This document shows, in pieces, positions 44,749 to 55,218 of a DNA stretch of 64,000 nt. Source of the DNA: Proteiniphilum sp. UBA5384 (GTDB taxonomy: Bacteria; Bacteroidota; Bacteroidia; Bacteroidales; Dysgonomonadaceae); contig NZ_DHOS01000071.1 of assembly GCF_002410825.1 (NCBI RefSeq), forward strand, positions 1 through 64,000, read 5' to 3'. Each line of letters starts with the position of its first letter. The first letter of the stretch is position 1. The translations under genes and the position numbers were made by a program. The notes below the pieces were generated by a model. That model was not told the DNA's origin and made no database searches. It saw only the letters and a list, made by a program, of their open reading frames with translations.

Positions 44749-47700
44749 TCATATATTTTTCAATAGACAGAGGTAAGCATCTTCAAGATTGGCTTCCACT
44801 TGTACCGCACCGGGATAGGGTTCCGTCACCGAGATATAGCGTACCTGTATCCGGTCTCCCTCCTGGATATTATTCACCACCAGTGATTTATCCAATTTCT
44901 CTTCAAACGACTCCTTGTCGATCAGGAACTGCCATACCTTGCCCACGGCCATATCCACCATCTTTTCGGGTATACCGAAATACTTCAATTCCCCTTTATC
45001 TACCACCACGACCTGATTGCAAGAGCTGGAAATATCTTCGATGATATGGGTGGAAAAAATAACAATACGGTCTTTGCTCAACTCTACCAACAGGTTACGG
45101 AAGCGGATCCGTTCCCGCGGGTCGAGCCCCGCCGTAGGTTCGTCCACCACAAGGATACGCGGCAGATGCAATAGTATCAGGGCAATTCCTATCCGCTGTT
45201 TCATCCCACCCGAGAAAGAACCGATCTTGTCATCCTTGCGTTCATACATGTGCACGGCATTCAATACGTACTCGATCCGTTCACTGCGTACCTTGTCGTC
45301 GATCAGCCCTTTCAGGATCGCCTGGTAATCGAGGAACTCCCGGGAGGTCATATTCTCGTAGGTACCGAACTCTTGCGGCAGGAAGCCGATCAAGCTCTGC
45401 AGCTCTTCGCGATAGACACGGGTATCCAACCCGTTGATCCAGATGCTGCCATAGCTTTGTTCCAGAATACCGGTGACAATACGCATCAGAGTCGATTTCC
45501 CCGCGCCATTGGGACCGAGCAATCCGAACATACCTGTTTTTATATCAAACGAAACGCTGCACAATGCCTTGAACGGACGGCGTTGTTTACCGATCACCGG
45601 AATACTCTTCACCAGACGGAAATAGGCACGCTTCACCCCCGCATACCGCCCTTTCACACGTTCCACATTGATATTCTTGGCATAAAGATATTGCGATGTA
45701 ATATAAATGGCGATACCCAATCCCCACAAAACACCGATTATCAATACCATCGGAAGGTTATCCATTCTTTTATATAGACCGAACAAAATCAATAGCGGGA
45801 TACTCCAGAAAACAATACGGTTGAGGTATCTCACCATCCTGCTTTCTTCAAAATGATAAAAGAGATAGGTCCTTATCTTGCGCCACAAGTACAGTGTAGC
45901 AGCATACATAGCGATGGAGAGTACGAAACACCATAATTTGCTCTCGATATAGAAATAGGTGAAATAGAGACCAAATCCCCAGAGAACAAACTGCCAGGCG
46001 GCATTAAGGAAATTTTTCCACGAGTGCCACTCCTCACTCAACCCCAAGCGTCGCCGTATGGCTAACCCACTATTCCATTCACGGGCAAATCGACCGGAGC
46101 GGTCATATATCTTCACCAAGCTGCGCACCACAATATGTATCTCCTCATCCGGGTCCACCACATCCGCTTTGGCATGTCGCAGACTGGTCTGCATGAAGTA
46201 GGTCAATCCCGGGATAAGCGCTATCAACGCCGTCAGGTATAATATCTGATATAACATCCCCTCTCCATAAAAATAGATAACGATTACACCCGTCACAAAA
46301 ATCACAAGATGGATTATTTTTGTTTTTACAGACAACGTGCGGTACCATTCCAACACATTCTCCAGCCCCATATTCACAGTCGGAATAATTACGAGTGTCA
46401 ACAAAGTAGAAAAGAGAAGTCCCCCAATGACGGTGATGGCGAACGGCGCACCGATGGCGCCGGCATATTCCGTATCGCCCATCGCCAACGGAAGCATCGC
46501 TATGATGGTTGTAATAGCAGTAATCAGAATCGGACGGATGCGCGACATACCTGCTGTCATCAACGCCCGCTCCCTACGGAAGCCCTCCTTTCGAAGGATA
46601 TTGGCATAGTCGATAAGAATGATGCCGTTGTTCACCACTACCCCCAGCAGGATAAGAAATCCCATCAGCGTATTCGCATTCATCAGGCTGTTGCCCGTGA
46701 TGATTAATGCCAGCAAGGAACCAATTGCTGCCAACGGAATGGAAAATAGCATAACTAAAGGAGTGGTGACCGACTCAAACACCACCGCCAAAATCATAAA
46801 TATAAATAGAAAAGCGGCGAGAATAAGGAACCGGAACTCTCCAAATTGATCCTCTTCATGGATTACCTCTATAGCCACACCCGCCGGCAAGTTATAACCG
46901 GCAATCAACTCGTCGATATTGTTGCGGTAACTCTCAAGCAGCGTTTTAGATTGTTGGGCACTCCGCAAGAAGGAGTAACGCACTTCCAGCTGTTTGTCTT
47001 GATTGACCCGTGTGATACGGGCACGGCCGAACCCCTTGTTGATCGTGGATATATCTTTCAGGTTATGCAATCCGCCGCCGGTATTTGCAACCTGCACCGC
47101 TTCAAGATCATCTATTGTCTTTTGTTTCTTTCGTTGCTCCTCCTCTTCTTCGGGCGTCTGATCCCGAATAATAATATCATACGATTCATCTCCCACCTTG
47201 AATGTGGTGCCCGATGAAAACTCAGTACTTAACTCAGATAACCCGGTCAGTATGTTGGCACGCGTAATACCATACGAAGAGAGCAGTATCTGATCGAAAT
47301 CGAGCAGTATCTCCGGCTGACGGCGAGCAAAAGAGACCCGCGAACTTTGGATGAAATCCTGCTGGTCTATCTGATACCTCACATCTTCACCCACCAGCTG
47401 CATCATTTCATAATCCGATCCTTTGATCACGATCCGTTCCTGATTATCACCAATTCCCAACATACTCATGAAACCGACCATGCCACTCAATCCGCCGGTA
47501 TCGCCTTGCCTGCCTCCCGTAGCGTCACCCACATAAATCTCGGCACCTCCCACATTGGGTATTCTGGATTGCACATCTGCCTTGATTTCAGAAATTTTCC
47601 GTTTCCCTATCTTTTGAAAGTTCTCCTGTAAAACAAGTGTCAGCACAGCCTCTTCCTGGTTCACACGACTGATAAGGTCCTGCTTTTCGGGTATCTCCGA

Positions 47701-49443
47701 AAGACGTTCTTCCAATACCATAACTATATTATCGGTATTCTCAAGGGTACTTCCGGCGGGCATCGTCACATAAATATTGAAACGGTCCGACTCCACCTCC
47801 TTGTTTTGGCGTGTGGTTGTTGACAGTGAAAGAATCAGGGTAATAAAAAGCAGGATGATGGCACTCAAGACGGTCACGCCCGGTTTTCGCATACACGCCT
47901 TCAGCAGTACCAGATACACCTGGATAGGGCGCTGCGCCAACGATACTTTTTCATAAAAGACACTTTCGTTTTTCTTGCCGCGCAACACAAAATAGGCCGC
48001 CATCGGCACGAACAGCAATGCCACAGCCAAGGAGACCAAGAGGGTGGAAATAATTGATACGCCTATATGGCTTCCCATGAGCTTCAGCATAAAATTATCC
48101 GAAAAGACAAAAGGGAGAAAGACAACAACCGTAGTAAATGTTGCCGCCACAATGGAGCGCCACACCTCTTTGGTACCCCGCTTAACCGCCTCACCTGCGA
48201 GCATGCCCGCACCGGACAGCCGATAGATATTTTCCAGGACAACAATACTGTTATCCAGTAACATACCCACCGCCAATGCCATACCGACCAGTGTAAGGCT
48301 ATTGACTGTAATTCCCGCATAATAGAAAAAATTGAAAGCAGTAAAAATGGATATCGGAATAGAGAGGACAATAAAAAAGACCAAACGTCCATTTTTCAGG
48401 AAGAACCAGAGCACCAATACAGCCAGAAGACCACCCGTCAAGGCAAGGTTAATAATCTGATTGATATTATTCTCCATCGTCTCGGCGGTATTGGAGTCTA
48501 CAACGATTTCCACATCAAAGATTGCCAGCTGCCCATTCAGCTCATCAATAGCTTCCAGCGTGCGGTGCGACAGGTCGATAAGATTTGTATGCGCGTCATT
48601 GACCAACGTTACCGATATCGATTCCATTCCGTTAACGCGGCTGTAAGAGGTCTCCTCTTTCAAGTCGAAGAATACCGTGGCCACATCTTTTAAAAAGACG
48701 GGACCGGGGGCAATGACAAGGTTTTCCAAATCCGATACTTTGGTGTAAGAGGAATTCACATGTACGAAATATTGACTTTCACTCTCTTTGACGGTGCCGA
48801 CAAATACTTTTTCACGCGCATTGCCACTCAGCAAATTACTAATCTGCGAAGGAGTGATGTTCAATGCCCTGCTCGCTTCTTTATTCAATTGGATTTCGAT
48901 AGCCTGCTCACGTCCCCCATACACCTGTACCGCGGCGATCCCATCGATATTCTCCAGTTCGGTGACTACCTCCTCCTCCACGATATTCCGCACACGGTCT
49001 ACCCCGCCGTATCCACGTACTTGCAGCGACATGAAACTATTGCTGATCATGGAGACGTCCATTTTCTGCACTTGTACGGTAAAACCTTCGGGAAGTGAAG
49101 CGGCAGCCTCCCTCATCTTCTCTTCCAGTCTTAATGAAGTGGTATTAAACTTCACATTACTCTTAAAATCGATGCGTATGGATGACTGACGGCTGCTGAT
49201 TTCCGATTCTATCTTATCCACTCCCCCTACGGACCTGATGGCCCCTTCGAGCGGAATAATCACTTCCGACTCCACATAAGCAGGGTCCATTTCCTGTTGT
49301 GAGGTAACAGATACGAATAGCATCGGCAACTCCGCATTAGGGAGCAGCTCTACCGGCAATTGTTTATATGACACATACCCCAGCAAGGTAAGCGCAATAA
49401 ACAACATACTGATTGTTATTCTCTTATTTAAAAGAAAGTTCAT
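44749..49443 (-). CDS. RND efflux permease fused to a membrane segment and an ABC ATPase domain
   Basis: One continuous 1564-residue frame. Residues 1 to about 1035 form a complete RND (AcrB/MexB-type) permease with porter loops and 12 helices; TM4 has GMLLDNSIVVLENI with Asp397, and TM10 has LLGVVVNNGIILID. Residues about 1040-1255 add roughly six hydrophobic segments (WQFVLWGFGLYFTYFYIESK, VLIIGVLWGLGIAIYITS). Residues 1288-1564 are a full ABC ATPase: Walker A GPNGAGKST (1310-1318), signature FSGGMKQR (1410-1417), Walker B ILVVDEPT (1430-1437), H-loop STHI. The ABC part resembles the stand-alone ATPase of the same cluster, sharing GMFGLLGPNGAGKSTLMRI. It follows a normal RND pump gene (44 bp). 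The fusion would join proton-driven and ATP-driven parts in one protein; its substrate is unknown. Confidence 0.92.
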   Translation of the reverse strand: MNFLLNKRITISMLFIALTLLGYVSYKQLPVELLPNAELPMLFVSVTSQQEMDPAYVESEVIIPLEGAIRSVGGVDKIESEISSRQSSIRIDFKSNVKFNTTSLRLEEKMREAAASLPEGFTVQVQKMDVSMISNSFMSLQVRGYGGVDRVRNIVEEEVVTELENIDGIAAVQVYGGREQAIEIQLNKEASRALNITPSQISNLLSGNAREKVFVGTVKESESQYFVHVNSSYTKVSDLENLVIAPGPVFLKDVATVFFDLKEETSYSRVNGMESISVTLVNDAHTNLIDLSHRTLEAIDELNGQLAIFDVEIVVDSNTAETMENNINQIINLALTGGLLAVLVLWFFLKNGRLVFFIVLSIPISIFTAFNFFYYAGITVNSLTLVGMALAVGMLLDNSIVVLENIYRLSGAGMLAGEAVKRGTKEVWRSIVAATFTTVVVFLPFVFSDNFMLKLMGSHIGVSIISTLLVSLAVALLFVPMAAYFVLRGKKNESVFYEKVSLAQRPIQVYLVLLKACMRKPGVTVLSAIILLFITLILSLSTTTRQNKEVESDRFNIYVTMPAGSTLENTDNIVMVLEERLSEIPEKQDLISRVNQEEAVLTLVLQENFQKIGKRKISEIKADVQSRIPNVGGAEIYVGDATGGRQGDTGGLSGMVGFMSMLGIGDNQERIVIKGSDYEMMQLVGEDVRYQIDQQDFIQSSRVSFARRQPEILLDFDQILLSSYGITRANILTGLSELSTEFSSGTTFKVGDESYDIIIRDQTPEEEEEQRKKQKTIDDLEAVQVANTGGGLHNLKDISTINKGFGRARITRVNQDKQLEVRYSFLRSAQQSKTLLESYRNNIDELIAGYNLPAGVAIEVIHEEDQFGEFRFLILAAFLFIFMILAVVFESVTTPLVMLFSIPLAAIGSLLALIITGNSLMNANTLMGFLILLGVVVNNGIILIDYANILRKEGFRRERALMTAGMSRIRPILITAITTIIAMLPLAMGDTEYAGAIGAPFAITVIGGLLFSTLLTLVIIPTVNMGLENVLEWYRTLSVKTKIIHLVIFVTGVIVIYFYGEGMLYQILYLTALIALIPGLTYFMQTSLRHAKADVVDPDEEIHIVVRSLVKIYDRSGRFAREWNSGLAIRRRLGLSEEWHSWKNFLNAAWQFVLWGFGLYFTYFYIESKLWCFVLSIAMYAATLYLWRKIRTYLFYHFEESRMVRYLNRIVFWSIPLLILFGLYKRMDNLPMVLIIGVLWGLGIAIYITSQYLYAKNINVERVKGRYAGVKRAYFRLVKSIPVIGKQRRPFKALCSVSFDIKTGMFGLLGPNGAGKSTLMRIVTGILEQSYGSIWINGLDTRVYREELQSLIGFLPQEFGTYENMTSREFLDYQAILKGLIDDKVRSERIEYVLNAVHMYERKDDKIGSFSGGMKQRIGIALILLHLPRILVVDEPTAGLDPRERIRFRNLLVELSKDRIVIFSTHIIEDISSSCNQVVVVDKGELKYFGIPEKMVDMAVGKVWQFLIDKESFEEKLDKSLVVNNIQEGDRIQVRYISVTEPYPGAVQVEANLEDAYLCLLKNI

Positions 49444-49487
49444 CCTCTTCTTGTCAATCTCATTCTATCTTATACAATCTCTCCCAG

Positions 49488-52400
49488 TCATATCAACCTC
49501 CGTTTCATCTGCTCAAACACATAAAACACACACGGGATAACAACCAAGCTCATCAGCGTTGACGTAACAAGTCCGCCTATCACCGCCACAGCCATTGAAG
49601 AACGCATCGATACCCCCTCTCCGAATCCGAATGTCATGGGCAACAATACCAGAATCGTCGTAAGCGTTGTCATAATGATGGGTCGGATACGCTGCTGCCC
49701 CGCTTGCACGATTGCCTCCGTCAGGCTCATCGTACTCTTCAACTGGTTGATACGTGCGACCAGCAGGATCGAGTTGTTGATGGCTATTCCCGCCAGCATG
49801 ATAATCCCCATCACCCCCATAATGTTAAGAGGAATATCCGTAATCAGGAAAATCATGACAGCCCCCACTAAGCCAAACGGTATGGTCAGCAATATCACAA
49901 ACGGATACAATAATGATTCGTACTGCGAAGCCAGCACCATATAAACCAGTACCACAGAAAGCAATAAAGCAAAAAGGAGGCCTTCCATCGACTCTTTCCG
50001 CTGTTCCTCCTCTCCCGTTACCGTGATGGAATAGTTGTTAGGAAGCGTTATATTCCCGACCGCCGCTTGGATTTCCCGGGCCACCTTATCAAGGGATTTG
50101 CCTGCATCCATGTCGGACACAATCTTATTAATGCGGCTTTGGTTACGGCGATAAATCTCTTTGGCTGCTTGCGAATCGGTGATGACAGCGATCTCATTCA
50201 ACCGGAACTCCTGATTACCACTCCTTATAACCAGATTTCCCAATTCATTCCGGGTGATATCCGGCACTTTGATGACGATATCGCGCATCTCGCCCCGGTA
50301 ATCCATTTTCCCCACATCACGCCCCTGCAACTGCTGTTCAATCTGTTGGACCACCGTGGCAGCCGTAATATTATTGATACCGGCAATGGTACGGTTAATC
50401 GTAACGTTCAATTCGGGCGCGCCGTCCGCCATTGCGGATTTGGTATTATAAATGCCGTCGATGGATGCCATTTGCGATAAAACCTCATCCGTCAGAGAAG
50501 CAATCTCATCGAGATCTTCCCCTTTGACTTCCACTACAATAGGTGCTTCTCTATTTCCCAGGAGCTCCCCCAATGAATGATCGTCTTGCTTAAATGAAAG
50601 TTCCAGCCCTTCTATATTATCAGTCGCATGCAGAAAGCGGGCAATCACCTGCTCGGGAGCAAGACGGCACTGTTCAGACAAAATAACCTTCATCATCGCC
50701 GTGTGTTCCCCCTCGAATATCTCATTGGCGGAAGATCCTTTACCGATATGGCTGTAGATTGTGACCAGACTGTCTTCACTGACCGTATGGAGCAAGTATT
50801 CCAGATTATGTATCACAGCATCAGTCCGTTCCAGCCGGGTACCCTCCGGCAATTTTACGGATACCGTGAAATCCTTCCCTTCCGAACGCGGCAAGAACTC
50901 AGTCCCTATAAACGGAAGCAGGAACAGGGAAACCACCAATACAGCCGTAGAAATTCCGATCACCCACCAGCGATGGTGGAGCAACACCCCAAGCTGCCTG
51001 CCATATCCGTTGAAGTGCACCGCCTTTGTCTCACTTTTCCTGTTTTTCCGGCTTGTAAACCTGTCATATAACATGGGAATTACCAACAGAGCGACAAACA
51101 ACGATGAAAGTAACGAAAAGGTCACAGTCCATGCCTGGTCCTTGAAAAGTTGTCCCGAAGCACCATGCAGATATACAATCGGGATAAAAACAACGATGGT
51201 GGTCAATGTGGAAGCGATGACCGCGCCCGATATTTCAGACGTCCCCTTGACAATCGATTCTTCACGCTCCAGACCTTGCTCCCGGTTTCGGAATATACTC
51301 TCTATCACCACAATGGCATTATCGATAAGCATTCCCGCCCCCAAAGCCAGGCCACTCAAAGTCATAATATTCAACGTCAACCCATTAAAGTATATCATAT
51401 TAAAGGTGGCGACGATGGATATCGGTATCGACACGCTTACAATTAGCGTTGTGCCGATGCGGCGTAAGAAGAAAAACAGGACCAACACTGCCAGCAACAT
51501 ACCGAAGAGGGCGCTGTCCCTCACCTCTCCGATCGACTGCTTGATAAACGTCCCCTGGTTACTGATGACTTGGAATTTATACCCCGGCAGTGCCTGTTCG
51601 ATCACGCCCAATTGACTCTGTATCAAATCGACCGCCCTGACGGTATTAAATCGTGTCTCTTTATATACTGAAAGACCGATGCAACGCTCTCCATTAATCC
51701 GCACAATATTATCGGGACGGGCATTTTTGAACTTCACTGTCGCCACCTCACCCAAAAACAAAGGCGCACTTTCCCGTTGGACGGATGTATTTTGCGAAGC
51801 CGTACCGTTAGCGGCGGCTTCCGTAGGTTTATAGCTTATAATCAAGTTTTCAAAATCCGCTTCAGAATGAAACAGAGATGAGCTCTTCACCAAGTATTGC
51901 AACCCCAATTCGCTCACCCGCCCCCCTGAAATAGTTTGGTTGTTTGTCTCTATCCTGGAGGCGATCTCTTCCATGGTAATTCCAAAAGCATTCAATTTAT
52001 AGGGATCGGTCTGTATGGTCAATACCGGCACCTCCTGTCCCGACAGAGCCACTTCTGCCACCCCTTCAATCCGGATAAGTTCGTTACGCACGTAGCTGTC
52101 TGCCATTTTACGCAATTCTGCCATATCGGTGATCGATTGGTGGAACATGGCAATCAGCACAACCGGTTCCATATTGGGATCGTGCTGGGTGATATTGATC
52201 GATTCAATGTCCCGGTTCTGTGAAAACGGAGTCATCGCCTTTTGAAGATCGAGGAATGCTTCATCCATATCCTTATTCTGCACATATTCCACCGTCACAC
52301 GCGCCGATCCGGCTCTAATCACTGAAGAGACCTGCGTTACGTCGCTCTGCCGGATTGCCATCGACTCCATACTTTCGACAAACATCTTTTCGATCTCTTC

Positions 52401-52571
52401 GGGTGGGCGCTCTCCGGCTTCAATTTCCACAAAGAGGCGCGGCGTGTTCATATCGGGCAATAGATCCACACTGAGTCGGTCGTACGAAATCTTCCCCAAC
52501 AGCAGGATCGCCAGCACGATCATACTGATGGTAACAGGATTTTCTAACGCAAATCTGACTAATTTCCTCAT
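49488..52571 (-). CDS. RND-family efflux permease
   Basis: A 1027-residue inner-membrane pump of normal RND length. The N-terminal helix is MIVLAILLLGKISYDRLSVD, followed by the porter domain (VEIEAGERPPEEIEKMFVES). TM4 reads GAGMLIDNAIVVIESIFRNR, with the proton-relay Asp followed by Asn, as in many Bacteroidota RND pumps. TM10 has MLAGIAINNSILLVARINQL, and the C-terminal helix VIGGLVTSTLMSLVVIPCVF closes the second half. It would export substrates from periplasm or membrane with the membrane fusion protein (58 bp upstream) and TolC-like channel of the cluster. Next downstream is the RND-ABC fusion, so two different RND subunits may form a heteromeric pump. Confidence 0.95.
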   Translation of the reverse strand: MRKLVRFALENPVTISMIVLAILLLGKISYDRLSVDLLPDMNTPRLFVEIEAGERPPEEIEKMFVESMESMAIRQSDVTQVSSVIRAGSARVTVEYVQNKDMDEAFLDLQKAMTPFSQNRDIESINITQHDPNMEPVVLIAMFHQSITDMAELRKMADSYVRNELIRIEGVAEVALSGQEVPVLTIQTDPYKLNAFGITMEEIASRIETNNQTISGGRVSELGLQYLVKSSSLFHSEADFENLIISYKPTEAAANGTASQNTSVQRESAPLFLGEVATVKFKNARPDNIVRINGERCIGLSVYKETRFNTVRAVDLIQSQLGVIEQALPGYKFQVISNQGTFIKQSIGEVRDSALFGMLLAVLVLFFFLRRIGTTLIVSVSIPISIVATFNMIYFNGLTLNIMTLSGLALGAGMLIDNAIVVIESIFRNREQGLEREESIVKGTSEISGAVIASTLTTIVVFIPIVYLHGASGQLFKDQAWTVTFSLLSSLFVALLVIPMLYDRFTSRKNRKSETKAVHFNGYGRQLGVLLHHRWWVIGISTAVLVVSLFLLPFIGTEFLPRSEGKDFTVSVKLPEGTRLERTDAVIHNLEYLLHTVSEDSLVTIYSHIGKGSSANEIFEGEHTAMMKVILSEQCRLAPEQVIARFLHATDNIEGLELSFKQDDHSLGELLGNREAPIVVEVKGEDLDEIASLTDEVLSQMASIDGIYNTKSAMADGAPELNVTINRTIAGINNITAATVVQQIEQQLQGRDVGKMDYRGEMRDIVIKVPDITRNELGNLVIRSGNQEFRLNEIAVITDSQAAKEIYRRNQSRINKIVSDMDAGKSLDKVAREIQAAVGNITLPNNYSITVTGEEEQRKESMEGLLFALLLSVVLVYMVLASQYESLLYPFVILLTIPFGLVGAVMIFLITDIPLNIMGVMGIIMLAGIAINNSILLVARINQLKSTMSLTEAIVQAGQQRIRPIIMTTLTTILVLLPMTFGFGEGVSMRSSMAVAVIGGLVTSTLMSLVVIPCVFYVFEQMKRRLI

Positions 52572-52629
52572 TTACTCTGGCATGTTATAAATACATTATT
52601 TTATCCGGCACATTCCTCTATTGGACCGT

Positions 52630-53682
52630 TTATTTCAATACTTTTACGCGACTGTTTTCACGCAGCGTCTCGTATCCCCTGATAATCAAATTATCATTTT
52701 CTTTCAGTCCCTCAACTACCTCCACGTTATCCTCATCTTCGAGTCCCGTCCGGATATCCTTCAATAGAGCCGTGTTTCGTTCCACTATATAAACATACTT
52801 TCTATTTCTTCTTGAAAGCACCACATCTTTCGGGATGATAATGGCACTGTCAGCACGATCCACCACGATATCGGCCTTTACAAACATACCAGGGCGTAAT
52901 TTCAATTGATGATTGTCAATCAGCATCTTCCCTTTAAATGTGCGTGTTTCGGTGCTGATGGCCGGCGATAGTTCAGTTATCTCGCCACGGAGGGTATCAT
53001 CGGGCAAGGTGTAATGGGTGATGTGCACCGGCTGATTGGTTTTTACATATCCGATCGCACTCTCCGGAAGGTTTACTTCCATATACATGCGAGAATAAGC
53101 CATCAACCCCACCATCGGACTTCCTTGCGTAACCAACCCTTGTTGGGTGTAATGCGGCAACGACACGATCACCCCATCGAAAGGAGCCCTTATATTCATT
53201 TTCTCCAGGTTGATGGTCGCATTTTCAAGGTCGTAACGCGCATTGGTCACCCTCACCTCGGTATTGCGCATTTCACTCAAAGTGACACCTCCCTTTTCAT
53301 ACAGTATCTTTTGTTTGTTCTGCTCTTGTTCCGCAATTTCGAGGCTCAATTTTTTAGATTCAATTGCGATTCCGTTTTCATACTCTCTGTTTTCAAGCCG
53401 TATGATCAGTTGTTCTTTTCTGACCGCATCACCCAATTTAAAGGGCTTTCCGGTGGAGGAGTTCGTCTGAAGTCCATAGTATCCGTTCGTCTCGGCATTA
53501 AGTTCCACACTATAAGTCGCCTGCGCCGTTCCGGTTGTATTCACTAACTTGCTGATCGAACCTTTTTTGAGTTCCTGCACCGACACCGGTGTTTCAATGT
53601 CGCTCTGACCGGTTTGCGGTGGATTTCCGCACGCCGTCAATAAAGCAACTATTGCCGCAGATAATAAGATTCTGTATTTCAT
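52630..53682 (-). CDS. RND membrane fusion (periplasmic adaptor) lipoprotein
   Basis: A 350-residue HlyD/AcrA-family adaptor with a lipobox (ALLTACGNPP, Cys18). A beta-barrel/lipoyl strand (GTAQATYSVELNAETNGYYG) is followed by a short hairpin (KKLSLEIAEQEQNKQKILYE), the lipoyl return MNIRAPFDGVIVSLPHYTQQ and the distal barrel ELSPAISTETRTFKGKMLID. It bridges the RND pump and the outer-membrane channel. The gene sits between the TolC-like gene (24 bp) and the first RND gene (58 bp). Confidence 0.94.
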   Translation of the reverse strand: MKYRILLSAAIVALLTACGNPPQTGQSDIETPVSVQELKKGSISKLVNTTGTAQATYSVELNAETNGYYGLQTNSSTGKPFKLGDAVRKEQLIIRLENREYENGIAIESKKLSLEIAEQEQNKQKILYEKGGVTLSEMRNTEVRVTNARYDLENATINLEKMNIRAPFDGVIVSLPHYTQQGLVTQGSPMVGLMAYSRMYMEVNLPESAIGYVKTNQPVHITHYTLPDDTLRGEITELSPAISTETRTFKGKMLIDNHQLKLRPGMFVKADIVVDRADSAIIIPKDVVLSRRNRKYVYIVERNTALLKDIRTGLEDEDNVEVVEGLKENDNLIIRGYETLRENSRVKVLK

Positions 53683-53706
53683 CGTTTCTATATTAAGTAA
53701 TTTTTT

Positions 53707-55194
53707 TTATAATTCCCTGACAGGCACGATTGGTTTATCCTTTTCAAAGTCATACAACGAGAGTATCTTGAGGTTCAGCAATTCAATCTTATAGTTGATA
53801 AGCGCCTGCGCATACGCCATCTTCCGGCCGGACAGCTGGGTCTGAAACTGATTGATCTCCATTCCCGTGAGATCACCCTCATGATACCTTGTCAAGTTGA
53901 TATCATACGTGAGCTCCGCATTGCGTACGCTCTTTTCCGCGATATCAATCTGCGTGCGAAGGTTTTCAAGTCTCCTCCACACCTGCCTCACATCCAGCTC
54001 GATATCCACCTGTAGATTTTCCTGCTCCATCTTTGCAATGGTTTGTGCGATCTTTTGCGCCTTCACCCGCGCCTTCTTTTCGCCCCAATCAAAAATAGGA
54101 ACGGCAAAACTTATTGCCACACGCGGATTTCGAGTAGGATTCTCATAGATATTACCAAATTTCTCGTCGTCGCCTATGATTCCCACCGATAATGAAATAT
54201 CCCCCCTGAACTCATTCATACTTTTGGTCTGTATCATCTGAAGTTCTCCCAGTTCGATATCAATCTCACGCTGACGAATTTCCATCCTCGAGCTCAAGCC
54301 GCTCTGTACAGCGCGGTTCAAATCAACGGCTATCGGGCTCACCTCGATATCCGCCGTTACCTCAATCTCCTCATGCAAGGGCATTCCTAAACTCTGCTTC
54401 AGTTGATCTTTGGCATTTTCGAGTGCTACGATGCGCTCCTCAACGGTTGATTTTGCATTGTCAAGATTCAATTCAGCCTGATATAACTCTTCTCTTGCCG
54501 ATAAATCGGCTTCCACCTTATTCCTGATGATTTCAAAACTTTTTTGTGTATTTTCCAGCTCATCCTTGCTGATGGCCAGGTTGTTCTGCGCCATATATAC
54601 CGCATAAAACTGATTGGTGATGCTTCGTTCCGTATTTAACCGCTGCAAGGCATACCGTATGCCGGCATTCTCATAGTCAAACTCAATCTGTTTCATCTCC
54701 ATTTTCCGGCGGTTATAAGTAAAAACCGGCTGTGTCAGCTGCAAATAGAGATCATTGCTAAAAGCCTTGTTACTATTGTCCCTGCCTTCTACCGTGGATT
54801 TGTTGTCCTGCCATCCGAATGTATTGATCAGTGAAATTTCACCGTCGGTCAATAAAATCGGCTGCGACACCCTAAATGTACCGCTCGTATTAAAAGCCTC
54901 ATTGGTATACCACTGTGACAGCCGGTTGTCGAACCGCCTTGTCTTGCTGTAATTCAGCGGATTCAAGTCCAATGAGAATTTAGACTTCAGCGACGCACGT
55001 TGCGCGACAAGATTCTGTTGGTACCTCTCAAGACTGAGCTTCGACGCCTTCAAATCCGGATTATGCTCTTCAGCAATATCCAACGCCTCATCGATGGTCA
55101 GTAGCATTTGGGCATTTGCCCCCGAAAGGAGTGATACCACCACAAAAAATAGCAGCAAGCAGGAAAATCCCATCCTTAACCGTTTTGTATCCAT
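53707..55194 (-). CDS. TolC-family outer-membrane channel
   Basis: A 495-residue protein with a signal peptide ending near ANAQM. The opening LTIDEALDIAEEHNPDLKAS is the typical outer-membrane-efflux start. Two long alpha-helical repeats follow, the first with NTERSITNQFYAVYMAQNNL and the second with WRRLENLRTQIDIAEKSVRN, ending in LINYKIELLNLKILSLYDFE. Trimers form a channel through the outer membrane and periplasm. It is preceded (24 bp) by the permease/M1-like gene and followed by the adaptor gene, so it is the exit duct for this cluster. Confidence 0.94.
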   Translation of the reverse strand: MDTKRLRMGFSCLLLFFVVVSLLSGANAQMLLTIDEALDIAEEHNPDLKASKLSLERYQQNLVAQRASLKSKFSLDLNPLNYSKTRRFDNRLSQWYTNEAFNTSGTFRVSQPILLTDGEISLINTFGWQDNKSTVEGRDNSNKAFSNDLYLQLTQPVFTYNRRKMEMKQIEFDYENAGIRYALQRLNTERSITNQFYAVYMAQNNLAISKDELENTQKSFEIIRNKVEADLSAREELYQAELNLDNAKSTVEERIVALENAKDQLKQSLGMPLHEEIEVTADIEVSPIAVDLNRAVQSGLSSRMEIRQREIDIELGELQMIQTKSMNEFRGDISLSVGIIGDDEKFGNIYENPTRNPRVAISFAVPIFDWGEKKARVKAQKIAQTIAKMEQENLQVDIELDVRQVWRRLENLRTQIDIAEKSVRNAELTYDINLTRYHEGDLTGMEINQFQTQLSGRKMAYAQALINYKIELLNLKILSLYDFEKDKPIVPVREL

Positions 55195-55218
55195 AGCTAT
55201 TTATTATTACACATACAT

